A stretch of DNA of 64,000 nt from JALZMG01 sp963844175 (lineage in GTDB: Bacteria > Actinomycetota > Acidimicrobiia > Acidimicrobiales > Ilumatobacteraceae): NCBI GenBank assembly GCA_963844175.1, contig CAWJNE010000002.1, forward strand, positions 151,744-215,743, in the 5' to 3' direction. Made by a program: the position numbers and the translations under genes. How positions within the stretch are numbered: position 1 is the stretch's first letter; each line of letters starts with the position of its first letter. The notes beneath the pieces were generated by a model. That model was not told the origin of the DNA. It saw only the letters and a list, made by a program, of their open reading frames with translations, and searched no databases. This document shows, piece after piece, positions 51,550-59,064 of this stretch.

Positions 51550-51957
51550 TCAGCAGCCGAGGTCGTCGAGGCGGGCGAGGAACGTGCCGGCACCGATCAC
51601 GCCGGCGCCGGCACGGTCGACGTCCTGACGCAGTGCACGGTCGGACGTGACGACGTCGATCACCGACGGATCACGTTCGGCCAGCAGCTCGCGGATCCGA
51701 TCGTCGGCGGCGTCGCGGCCCCGCCGCCGGGCGTGCTGCACGACGATCCCGCCGTGCAGTCCTGCGGGGAGGTCCGGGGCGTCGAGCACCAGCTCGATCG
51801 CCACGCCGGCTCGTCCGGCGTAGGTCGAGAGGCGGTCGGCCAGCCCGCGCATCGCCGCCGGGCGGTCGCGCCACCAGCCGCGGGCGCCGGCGCCGAGCAC
51901 GTTGGCGCCGTCGACGAGCAGCGTCCGGCGCTCCTCAGACGGCGGTTCAGCGCTCAC
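51550..51957 (-). CDS. NYN/PIN-like domain protein (YacP-like)
   Basis: A 135-residue protein with RTLLVDGANVLGAGARGWWR at the N-terminus, IELVLDAPDLPAG and VIDVVTSDRALRQDVD. The Asp residues in these strands fit the acidic active site of NYN/PIN-like nucleases such as YacP/Rae1. GTG 51957 overlaps the end of recN by eleven bases. It probably cleaves RNA, but the target is unknown. It follows recN as the last gene of that run. Confidence 0.75.
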   Translation of the reverse strand: MSAEPPSEERRTLLVDGANVLGAGARGWWRDRPAAMRGLADRLSTYAGRAGVAIELVLDAPDLPAGLHGGIVVQHARRRGRDAADDRIRELLAERDPSVIDVVTSDRALRQDVDRAGAGVIGAGTFLARLDDLGC

Positions 51958-53554
51958 GCAGCAGCTCGGCGGCGTGCTGGTGCGCCGCTGCGCCACCTTC
52001 AGCGCCCGACAGCATGCGGGCCAACTCGGCCACCCGATCGTCGCCGTCGACCCGCCCGACCGTGGTCGTCGTCTCCTCCCCGACCACGTGCTTGCGCACG
52101 ACGATCTGCGCGGTGGCCAACGCGGCGACCTGGGCGAGGTGCGTGACGACCAGCACCTGGTGACGCTGGGCGACCTCGGCCAGCGCCCGGGCCACGGCGC
52201 CGGCCGCGGTGCCGCCGATCCCGGCGTCGACCTCGTCGAAGACCAGCGTCCGTTCGACGTCGCCATCGACGCCGAGCAGGACCAGGCGCAGGGCGAGCAT
52301 CGCCCGCGCCAGCTCGCCGCCCGAGGCGACCTTGGTCAGCGGGAGCATCGGCGACCCGGGGTTGGCGGCGAGCAGGAACTGCACCCGGTCCCCGGGATGG
52401 TCGTCGTCGTGTTCCCCGACGGTCACGGCGATCTCGGCGTGGGCCATCGCCAGCTCCCCCAGCCGCGCCGTCACGGCCGCAGCCAGGGCCGGGGCGGCCG
52501 TCCGGCGGGCCCGACCGACCGACACGGCGGCCGCCCGCTCCTCGTCGAGGGCAGCGGCCCGCAACGCCTCGAGCTCGGCGGCCCGCTGGTCGAAGCCCTC
52601 CAGCTCGGCCAGCCGCCGGGCCGCTTCGTCGCGGTAGGCCTGCAGGTCGACCACGGTGTCGCCGTACTTACGGCACAGGTCGCGCAGCTGCTGGCGCCGG
52701 GCGCGCGTCGCCTCAAGCTGTTGCGGATCCTCCTCGATGCCGTCGCTGATCCGACCGAGGTCGGAGACCAGGTCGTCGAGCTCGGCGAGCAGCGAACGAA
52801 TCCGATCCTCGACGGCTCCGTACGGGGATCGGCCGGCCAGCGCGCCGACGGCGGCAGCCAGCGCGTCGCGCCCGCCCCCGTCGTCGACCAATGCGGCGTG
52901 GGCGACCGCACCGGCGGCGCGGTGCCCGACGGCGTCGGCCAGTTGGTCCTCGAGGGCCTCGAGCCGGCGCTCCTCGTGCGGATCGTCGAGACCGGCGGCG
53001 ACCAGCTCGTCGACCTGGAACCGCAGGAGGTCGATCTCCCGCGCCCGCGACCTCAGGTCGCCACCCAGGGCGGCCAGCTCGGCGTCCAGCTCGGTCAGTC
53101 GTGCTCGGGCCGCCCGCAGCGGGGCCAGGTCGACGCCGCCGAACTGGTCGAGTGCGGCGCGCTGCGTCGCCGGTGCCAGGAGGCTCTGGTGGGCGTGCTG
53201 GCCGTGCAGGTCGACGATCGGAGCCGCCACCTCGGCCAGGGCGGCCACCGTCGACGGCCGTCCGTCCACGTAGGCCCGCGACCTGCCCTCGGCCGGCACG
53301 ACGCGGCTCAGCACCAGCTCGTCCGCGCCACCGGGGCCGACCAGCCCGACGAACCGGCCGTCGATGCGAACCTCTGGCGTGCCCGGGCGGACGATCGCGG
53401 CGTCGGCCCGGCCACCGACGAGCAGCTCGAGCGCCTCGACGAGCATCGTCTTGCCGGCGCCGGTCTCACCGGTGACGGCGGTCAGACCCGGCCCGAACAC
53501 CAGGTCGAGGCGCTCGATCACGCCGAGGTGCTCGACGTGCAGCTCGCTCAACAT
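51947..53554 (-). CDS. recN: DNA repair protein RecN
   Basis: A 535-residue SMC-like ATPase. The N-terminus has LHVEHLGVIERLDLVFGPGL and AVTGETGAGKTMLVEALELL, the Walker A site. A long coiled coil with a hinge region follows. The C-terminus has LTKVASGGELARAMLALRLV as the signature motif, TLVFDEVDAGIGGTAAGAVA as Walker B, and VLVVTHLAQVAALA. It acts in double-strand break repair. ATG 53554 overlaps the nadK stop. In M. tuberculosis the order tlyA-ppnK-recN is the same. Confidence 0.95.
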   Translation of the reverse strand: MLSELHVEHLGVIERLDLVFGPGLTAVTGETGAGKTMLVEALELLVGGRADAAIVRPGTPEVRIDGRFVGLVGPGGADELVLSRVVPAEGRSRAYVDGRPSTVAALAEVAAPIVDLHGQHAHQSLLAPATQRAALDQFGGVDLAPLRAARARLTELDAELAALGGDLRSRAREIDLLRFQVDELVAAGLDDPHEERRLEALEDQLADAVGHRAAGAVAHAALVDDGGGRDALAAAVGALAGRSPYGAVEDRIRSLLAELDDLVSDLGRISDGIEEDPQQLEATRARRQQLRDLCRKYGDTVVDLQAYRDEAARRLAELEGFDQRAAELEALRAAALDEERAAAVSVGRARRTAAPALAAAVTARLGELAMAHAEIAVTVGEHDDDHPGDRVQFLLAANPGSPMLPLTKVASGGELARAMLALRLVLLGVDGDVERTLVFDEVDAGIGGTAAGAVARALAEVAQRHQVLVVTHLAQVAALATAQIVVRKHVVGEETTTTVGRVDGDDRVAELARMLSGAEGGAAAHQHAAELLRER

Positions 53555-54408
53555 CAGCGATCGGCCAGCCCGAACTTGGCCTTCAGGATCTGGTGGAAGT
53601 GGTGCGGCGAGAAGCGGACGAACCGGGCCGTCTCCACCGCCGGACCGCACGTGGCCACGTCGCCGGGCAGGAGTCGGGCGACCAGCTGCCCGTCGACGGC
53701 CAGCCCCGCCGGCCGGTGGTCACCGACCTTGATGGCGACGGACTCGGTGGGGTCGAGGACGAGGGTGCGGTCGAACAGCATGTGCGGCGAGACCGGCGTC
53801 AGCAGCAGGGCCCGGTGGCGCGGCGACACGACCGGGCCGCGGGCCGACAGCGAGTACGCCGTCGACCCGGTCGGCGTGGCCACGATCAGCCCGTCGGCGG
53901 CGTAGCTCGTGAACGGCTCGCCGGCGATGCTGGCCAGCAGGCGCACGGTGTGGCCGGACTCGTGCTTCTCGACGACCACCTCGTTGAGGGCCCGCCAACG
54001 CCCTTCGACCGACCCGTGCACCTCGACCTCGACCATCATCCGCTCGTCGAGGTGCCAGCGCCCGGTGGTGGACCCGGCAGCGAAGCGCTCGAGGGCCTCG
54101 GTCAGCGCGGGGACCTCGATCTCGGTCAGGTAGCCGAGCACGCCGAGGTTGACGCCGAGCAACGGCACGGGCGCACCGTCGAGCAAGCGCACGGCGCGCA
54201 GCATGGTGCCGTCACCGCCGAGGCAGACCACGAGGTCGGCGTCGGCGGGCGGGGCCTCACCGACCAGGTCGGGCAGGCCGAGGGCGGCGGCGTCCTCGGC
54301 GACGAGCCAGCCCTCGTGGCCGTGGTGGACGAGCCAGTCGACCGTCGCCTCCGCATGGTGCGCCGCCTCCGGCCGCTCGTGGTGGGCGACGACGGCGACG
54401 CGGATCAA
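53554..54408 (-). CDS. nadK: NAD kinase
   Basis: A 284-residue enzyme that phosphorylates NAD to NADP. The family motif is ADLVVCLGGDGTMLRAVRLL; LLGVNLGVLGYLTEIEVPAL and EPFTSYAADGLIVATPTGST follow, and TPVSPHMLFDRTLVLDP closes the active site. The start is TTG 54408, overlapping the tlyA stop (TTGA). This gives RVAVVAHHERPEAAHHAE as the first strand and agrees with family length. tlyA, nadK and recN appear translationally coupled. Confidence 0.95.
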   Translation of the reverse strand: MIRVAVVAHHERPEAAHHAEATVDWLVHHGHEGWLVAEDAAALGLPDLVGEAPPADADLVVCLGGDGTMLRAVRLLDGAPVPLLGVNLGVLGYLTEIEVPALTEALERFAAGSTTGRWHLDERMMVEVEVHGSVEGRWRALNEVVVEKHESGHTVRLLASIAGEPFTSYAADGLIVATPTGSTAYSLSARGPVVSPRHRALLLTPVSPHMLFDRTLVLDPTESVAIKVGDHRPAGLAVDGQLVARLLPGDVATCGPAVETARFVRFSPHHFHQILKAKFGLADR

Positions 54409-55154
54409 CGGTCACCGCCCGGCGTCCCGGCATGGACGAACAGCTCGCGGTTCCCCTTGCCGCCGACGAGCGGCGAGTCCATCCAGCCGACGACCGTGCA
54501 CCCGGCGTCGACCAGCGCGGCATCGATCTCGGTCCGCACCCGTTCGTGGATCTCGACGTCGGTGATGACGCCCCGCCCCCGCGCCACCTCGACGCGCCCG
54601 GCCTCGAACTGCGGCTTGACCAGCAGCACCATCGGCGACCCAGGGTGGCACAGCGCGATCAGCACTGGGATGACCCTGACCAACGAGATGAACGACAGGT
54701 CGGCGACCAGGACGTCGACCGGCCCACCGATCAGCTCTGTCGTCGCCGCCTTGGCGTTTGTTCGTTCCAGCACGGTCACCCGGTCGTCGTTGCGCAAACG
54801 CGGGTGCAGCTGGCCGTGGCCGACGTCGAGGGCGACGACGTGGGCGGCGCCGTGCTGCAGCAGGCAGTCCGTGAACCCGCCGGTCGAGGCGCCGACGTCG
54901 ACGGCCCGGAGCCCCGCGACGGAGACCCCGAACCGCTCCAGTGCAGCGTGCAGCTTCTCGCCGCCACGACCGACGTAGCGAGCGAGTGCGGCGACGACGA
55001 CGGCATCGCTGGGCGCCACGAGCCGCGACGGCTTGTCAGCCGTCGCACCGTTGACGAGCACCGTCCCGGTGGCGACCAGGTCGACGGCGCTGGCCCGCCC
55101 GCTGGCCAGCCCTCGCCGCACGAGCTCGGCGTCGAGGCGGCGGCGGGCGACCAC
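54405..55154 (-). CDS. tlyA: rRNA 2'-O-methyltransferase TlyA (TlyA family)
   Basis: A 249-residue protein with an N-terminal S4 RNA-binding domain (RRLDAELVRRGLASGRASAV, ATGTVLVNGA) and an FtsJ-type methyltransferase domain: LRAVDVGASTGGFTDCLLQH, VVALDVGHGQLHPRLRND, DVLVADLSFISLVRVIPVLI and LLVKPQFEAGR. TlyA methylates cytidine 2'-OH in 16S and 23S rRNA in mycobacteria, which affects capreomycin susceptibility. GTG 55154 follows the stop of the Lys-rich gene directly. It overlaps nadK. Confidence 0.94.
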   Translation of the reverse strand: MVARRRLDAELVRRGLASGRASAVDLVATGTVLVNGATADKPSRLVAPSDAVVVAALARYVGRGGEKLHAALERFGVSVAGLRAVDVGASTGGFTDCLLQHGAAHVVALDVGHGQLHPRLRNDDRVTVLERTNAKAATTELIGGPVDVLVADLSFISLVRVIPVLIALCHPGSPMVLLVKPQFEAGRVEVARGRGVITDVEIHERVRTEIDAALVDAGCTVVGWMDSPLVGGKGNRELFVHAGTPGGDR

Positions 55155-55838
55155 TCAGGTCGGGCGGGAGGTGGCGACCTTGCGGACGCCCGAGGAGCCC
55201 ACGGCCTTCTTCGCCGTCGACCGCTTCGCCGTCGACTTCTTCGCCGTCGACTTCTTCGCCGTCGACTTCTTTGCCGAGCTCGACGCCTTCTTCGCCGTCC
55301 GCTTCGCCGCGCTCGACGTCTTCTTGGCCGTCCGCTTCGCCGCGCTCGACGTCTTCTTGGCCGCCGTCGATGCCTTCGCCGCCGCCTTCTTCGCCGGAGC
55401 CTTCGTCGCCGCGGCCGTGCTGGCCACCGACTTCTTGGCCGCCGCCTTCTTCTTGGCCGCCGCCTTCTTCTTCGCCGCCGCCTTCTTCTTGGCCGGAGCC
55501 TTCTTCGCCGCCGACTTCTTCGCCGCCGACTTCTTGGCCGGTGCGGCACGCCCCGGCGTCATCCGGCTGACGAAGCCCTCGAGCTGATCCTCCAGGTCGT
55601 CGACGCGGTTGGCCAACCAACCGAGCTGCTTGGCCACCTCGGCCTGCACCGTCTCGGCCAGCTGCGCCGTCGCCCGGCGACCGCGGTCGATCAGTGACTG
55701 GACCGTTGCTTCCGTCTCCGAACGACGAACCTCGCCCGCCTTGACGAGGCTCTTGACCGCCGCCTCGGCCTGCTTGCGCGACGTCTCGGTCAGCTGGATG
55801 CTGTCGTCCAGCAGCTTCCTGAGGGGGTGCTTGGCCAT
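55155..55838 (-). CDS. Lys/Ala-rich histone H1-like protein with phasin-like N-terminus
   Basis: A 227-residue protein in two parts. Residues 1 to about 95 are amphipathic helices (LLDDSIQLTETSRKQAEAAV, TAQLAETVQAEVAKQLGWLA), resembling phasin-like or poly(3-hydroxyalkanoate) regulator helices. Residues 96-227 are low-complexity Lys/Ala/Ser/Thr repeats (PAKKSAAKKSAAKKAP, KKSTAKKSTAKKSTAKR), like the tails of HupB and bacterial histone H1 homologues. It would bind DNA or another polyanion. The gene is placed directly before tlyA with no gap. The DNA also carries exact tandem repeats in the tail. Confidence 0.82.
   Translation of the reverse strand: MAKHPLRKLLDDSIQLTETSRKQAEAAVKSLVKAGEVRRSETEATVQSLIDRGRRATAQLAETVQAEVAKQLGWLANRVDDLEDQLEGFVSRMTPGRAAPAKKSAAKKSAAKKAPAKKKAAAKKKAAAKKKAAAKKSVASTAAATKAPAKKAAAKASTAAKKTSSAAKRTAKKTSSAAKRTAKKASSSAKKSTAKKSTAKKSTAKRSTAKKAVGSSGVRKVATSRPT
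55215..55362 (-). repeat. Tandem repeats inside the Lys-rich tail coding sequence
   Basis: A 15-bp unit coding KKSTA-type residues repeats about four times in 55215-55275. A 33-bp unit at 55297-55329 is exactly repeated at 55330-55362 and codes for two TSSAAKRTAKK-like segments. Exact DNA identity suggests recent slippage expansion, so tail length may vary between strains. Confidence 0.8.
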
Positions 55839-55847
55839 CGAGCCATG

Positions 55848-56639
55848 CTAGTGGCGAGTGTGGGCCGCTTCGATCGAGTCGACCACGGCGGCCAGGTCCG
55901 CGGCGTCGATCGCCACCGGCACGTCGACCCGATCCCCCGGTCGCGTGACACCTGAACGGACGAGGGCGAAGGGGCAACCGAGCGCCACGGCGAACTCCCC
56001 GTCCGTGCTCGGCCGGTCGCCGACCATCAAGAGCGCGTCTGCCGGAACGCCGCCGATCATCGTCTCGATCGCCGCCGCCATCGGTCGATGGGGCTTGCCG
56101 GCGATCTCGGCGGGCGCACCGGCGGCCGTGCGCACCGCGGCGAGGATGGCCCCGCCGCCGGGGATCGGTCCGTGCGGCGTCGGGTACGTGGCGTCGTCGT
56201 TCGTCCCGATCAGGCGGGCCCCGTTGCGCACCGCCGTCGCGGCGATCCGCATCCGCTCGTAGTCGAACTCGCGATGGAAGCCGACGACGACGACGTCGAC
56301 GTGCTCGCCGCCAGGATCATCGCCGGCCACGGGGACCGCGCCCACGGCGGCGATGGCCTCACCGACACCCGGACCGCCGCACGTCAGGACGCGCTGGCCG
56401 CGCCGGACCAGCGCCGCAGCAGCGAGCGCCGAGGTCATCACGTCACCCTCGGCGGGGATGCCGATCGAATCCAGCGCCGCCTCCTGATCGGCGAGGCGGG
56501 CTCCGGAGTTGTTGGTGACGAAGACGACCCGTCGGCCGCTGGCCCGCAGCCTCGAGACGGCCTCGACCGATCCGGCGATGGCGACCTGCGACAGCCACAC
56601 CACTCCGTCGAGGTCCAGCAGGACCACCTTCGGCGACAT
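55848..56639 (-). CDS. HAD-IIA family hydrolase (NagD-like)
   Basis: A 263-residue phosphatase. Motif I is VVLLDLDGVVWLSQVAIAGS; motif II is VVFVTNNSGARLADQEAALD, which defines HAD-IIA (TNNS). GGGAILAAVRTAAGAPAEIA and GKPHRPMAAA follow with the Lys, and LLMVGDRPSTDGEFAVALGC is motif IV. It likely acts on small phosphorylated metabolites; the substrate is unknown. It lies just upstream of the Lys-rich gene on the same strand, nine bases apart, and divergent from the DUF1015 gene with 38 bases between. Confidence 0.9.
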   Translation of the reverse strand: MSPKVVLLDLDGVVWLSQVAIAGSVEAVSRLRASGRRVVFVTNNSGARLADQEAALDSIGIPAEGDVMTSALAAAALVRRGQRVLTCGGPGVGEAIAAVGAVPVAGDDPGGEHVDVVVVGFHREFDYERMRIAATAVRNGARLIGTNDDATYPTPHGPIPGGGAILAAVRTAAGAPAEIAGKPHRPMAAAIETMIGGVPADALLMVGDRPSTDGEFAVALGCPFALVRSGVTRPGDRVDVPVAIDAADLAAVVDSIEAAHTRH

Positions 56640-56677
56640 GGGTTGGGCACGCTACCGCTGGGTGGCAGGCTCCCTCC

Positions 56678-57862
56678 GTGCCGCAGTTCGTGCCGTTCCC
56701 GGCGCTCCGCTACGCCCCGAGCACCGACCTCGACGCCGTCATCGCCCCGCCGTACGACGTGCTGTCCGCACACCACGTCGCTGCACTGGCGGCGCGAGAC
56801 GAGCACAACATCGTGCACGTCGACGTGCCCAGCGGCGACGACCGCTATGCGACTGCCGCCCGACTGCTGCGGCAGTGGATCGCCGCCGGCGTGCTGACAG
56901 TCGACGCCGCTCCGACGTTCACCCTGTACCGGATGCGCTTCACCGACGCCTCGGGGGCGCGGCGCGACCTCGTCGGCGTGCTCGGCGGCCTCGAGGTGGT
57001 CGACGAGGGCGCCGGCGGGGTCCTCCCCCACGAACGGACGACCCCGAAGGCGTCGACCGACCGGCTGGACCTCACGCGGGCGACCCAGACCAACCTGTCG
57101 CCCGTCTGGGGCCTGTCGCTGGCCGCCGGCCTGACCGGCCTCTTGACCGAGCCCGGCGAACCCGTCGGCGCGGTGACGGTGGACGGCGTCGAGCACGTCG
57201 TCGAGCGGGTCAGCGATCCCGAGCGGATCGCCGCCATCAGCGAGCATCTCGCCGGCGACGACGTCCTGCTGGCCGACGGCCACCACCGCTACGGCATCAG
57301 CCGCACCTATCGGGACGAGGTGCGGGCGGCGACAGGTCGCCGCGACACACCCGCCGAGCAGACGCTGGCCTTCGTCGGCGAATTGGTCGCCGACCAGCTG
57401 AGCATCGAGGCCATCCACCGGCTGTACCACGACGTGTCCCACGCCGAGCTGCGCGCCCTCCTCGACCGGTCGTTCCAGCTGGTCACCGCCGACCCGCCAT
57501 CGCCGGCGACGCTGGCGACGATGGAGGCCGAGGGCCGGCTCGTGCTGTTGGGCCCGGGCGGGACGGCGGAGTGGTTGATCCCACGCCCGGGCGCGTTCGA
57601 CGGCGTCCGGCCGCTGGACGGCGCCTGGCTCGAGCACGCGCTCGACGGGACGTCAGCCGCCGAGCACGTGACCTACCAGCACGGGCTGGACGAGACGGTC
57701 GCCGCAGTCGCTGGCGGCGACGCCACGGCGGCCGTGCTGATCCGGCCGGTCAGCCTGGCTGAGATCGAGCGCACGGCCCGGGAGGGCCTGCTGATGCCAC
57801 CGAAGTCGACGTTCTTCACCCCCAAGCTGCGCACCGGCTTCGTGCTGCGCGACCTGCGCTGA
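56678..57862 (+). CDS. DUF1015 family protein
   Basis: A 394-residue protein. It begins VPFPALRYAPSTDLDAVIAP with the PPYDVLS segment, has HNIVHVDVPSGDDRYATAAR and VVDEGAGGVLPHERTTPKAS, and then LLADGHHRYGISRTYRDEV, the most conserved part of DUF1015. The C-terminus with GLLMPPKSTFFTPKLRTGFV is typical too. The family is uncharacterised; the conserved ADGHHRY suggests an enzyme. GTG 56678 is chosen. Its stop abuts the stop of the convergent SSB-like gene without any gap. Confidence 0.88.
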   Translation: MPQFVPFPALRYAPSTDLDAVIAPPYDVLSAHHVAALAARDEHNIVHVDVPSGDDRYATAARLLRQWIAAGVLTVDAAPTFTLYRMRFTDASGARRDLVGVLGGLEVVDEGAGGVLPHERTTPKASTDRLDLTRATQTNLSPVWGLSLAAGLTGLLTEPGEPVGAVTVDGVEHVVERVSDPERIAAISEHLAGDDVLLADGHHRYGISRTYRDEVRAATGRRDTPAEQTLAFVGELVADQLSIEAIHRLYHDVSHAELRALLDRSFQLVTADPPSPATLATMEAEGRLVLLGPGGTAEWLIPRPGAFDGVRPLDGAWLEHALDGTSAAEHVTYQHGLDETVAAVAGGDATAAVLIRPVSLAEIERTAREGLLMPPKSTFFTPKLRTGFVLRDLR

Positions 57863-58210
57863 TCAACCCCCTTCCAGCTGGCGGCGCACGGCCCCGATGG
57901 CCCGGCCCACGCGTCGCCGGTCGGCCCCGGCGACGACGGCTTCGGCGACGACCTCGGTGCGCGACTGCGTGGCGCCGGCGACGCGGAAGAAGCGGCGGTT
58001 GACGTGGCCGACGACGACCAACTCCTCCCCCGCGGCGACCGGCACGCCGCCAGCGGGCGGGTCGCTCCACGCCACCGGCACGCTCCTCGTGCCGACGTCG
58101 TCGCGGGTGACGACGTCGAACTGGCTGACGCTGCCGCCGGACGGCAGCGGGCGGACGGTCACGTCGGCGGCCAGGACACCGCGCAACAGGACCAGATTGT
58201 GCTCGCTCAT
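57863..58210 (-). CDS. Single-stranded DNA-binding protein-like (OB fold)
   Basis: A 115-residue protein with EHNLVLLRGVLAADVTVRPL, SVSQFDVVTRDDV and AAGEELVVVGHVNRRFFRVA, the strands of an SSB-type OB fold. It lacks the acidic C-terminal tip of canonical SSB, so it may be a second or accessory copy. ATG 58210 has GGGAG upstream on its strand; the longer frame to 58273 is rejected. The C-terminus is basic (RRRVGRAIGAVRRQLEGG), not DxDIPF. Confidence 0.8.
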   Translation of the reverse strand: MSEHNLVLLRGVLAADVTVRPLPSGGSVSQFDVVTRDDVGTRSVPVAWSDPPAGGVPVAAGEELVVVGHVNRRFFRVAGATQSRTEVVAEAVVAGADRRRVGRAIGAVRRQLEGG

Positions 58211-58312
58211 GGTCGAGCTCCCTTCCAACGTGCCGGTCGGGACCGGCGGGTACGTCGGGGGATGTCGGTGCACCGAGCGTACGCGCGGGGTGCGCGCGGT
58301 TGGCTGGGGTCT

Positions 58313-59040
58313 TCAGCGGATGACGAAGTAGGCCTCGCCCGGCACGATCGTGCGCAGCACGGTGTGCAGATCGCCGAGGGCCAGCGACACGCACCCGCTG
58401 GTCGCCCTCGTCGCGCCACCACCGTCGTAGGAATGGCGGTGGAGGAAGATCGCTGCCGCCAGCGCCGGCTCCCCCGGTTGGTCGCCCGAGCGGTCCGGGC
58501 CCATGTTGGCGTCGATCAGCGCACCCGCCGTGTACGGACCGATCGTCGGCAGGTACTCGTCCGGTGCGTTGCAGTCGACATCCGACCGCGTGGCGAGCTG
58601 GTTGTAGTCGGCCGTGAACGGCGTGGCGCCCCAGCAGTCACCGGGCTCCACCCGCCGGTAGGTGCCCCCACGCCCGGGTCCGGGTCGTTGCCGAAGAACT
58701 GGAACGTCTGGCCGTCGGGCGCCGTCATGGTGCCGATGCCGAACACCCCGCCGGGCGTGGTGCCGTCACCCGAGCGTCGCTCGCTGAGCGGACGCACGCC
58801 ATTGCGACCGACCCGCCCGAGCAGGTCGGTGGCCGCACAGCGCCAACCGGAGCCGTCATCGACCAGCAGGTCGATGTCGGCCGTCGAGCCTGAGGAGCTG
58901 ACGACGACCACCTGACGGGCGCCGGCCGGCACGGCGGCCGGCGGGGCACAGTCCTGCGGCGCTGGCTGGCAGCCGGGTTGGCAGGACGGCACGAGCGCAG
59001 CGGCGATGGTGGCGCCGACGCCGAGGGCCCGTCCGAACAC
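58313..59040 (-). pseudogene. L,D-transpeptidase (YkuD-like) family protein, one-base frameshift
   Basis: About 242 residues after correction. The N-terminus GATIAAALVPSCQPGCQPA looks like a weak signal peptide. The first part reaches TTPGGVFGIGTMTAPDGQTF and FFGNDPDPG in one frame. The rest, RRVEPGDCWGATPFTADYNQ, IFLHRHSYDGGGATRATSGC and VSLALGDLHTVLRTIVPGE, is in another frame. The His...SGC pattern is the catalytic site of YkuD-like proteins, which crosslink peptidoglycan 3-3 or hydrolyse it. A run of five Gs near 58662 where four would restore the frame explains the break. It may be a sequencing error. Confidence 0.75.
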
Positions 59041-59064
59041 CGTTCGGACGGTAGTGGGCGACGC

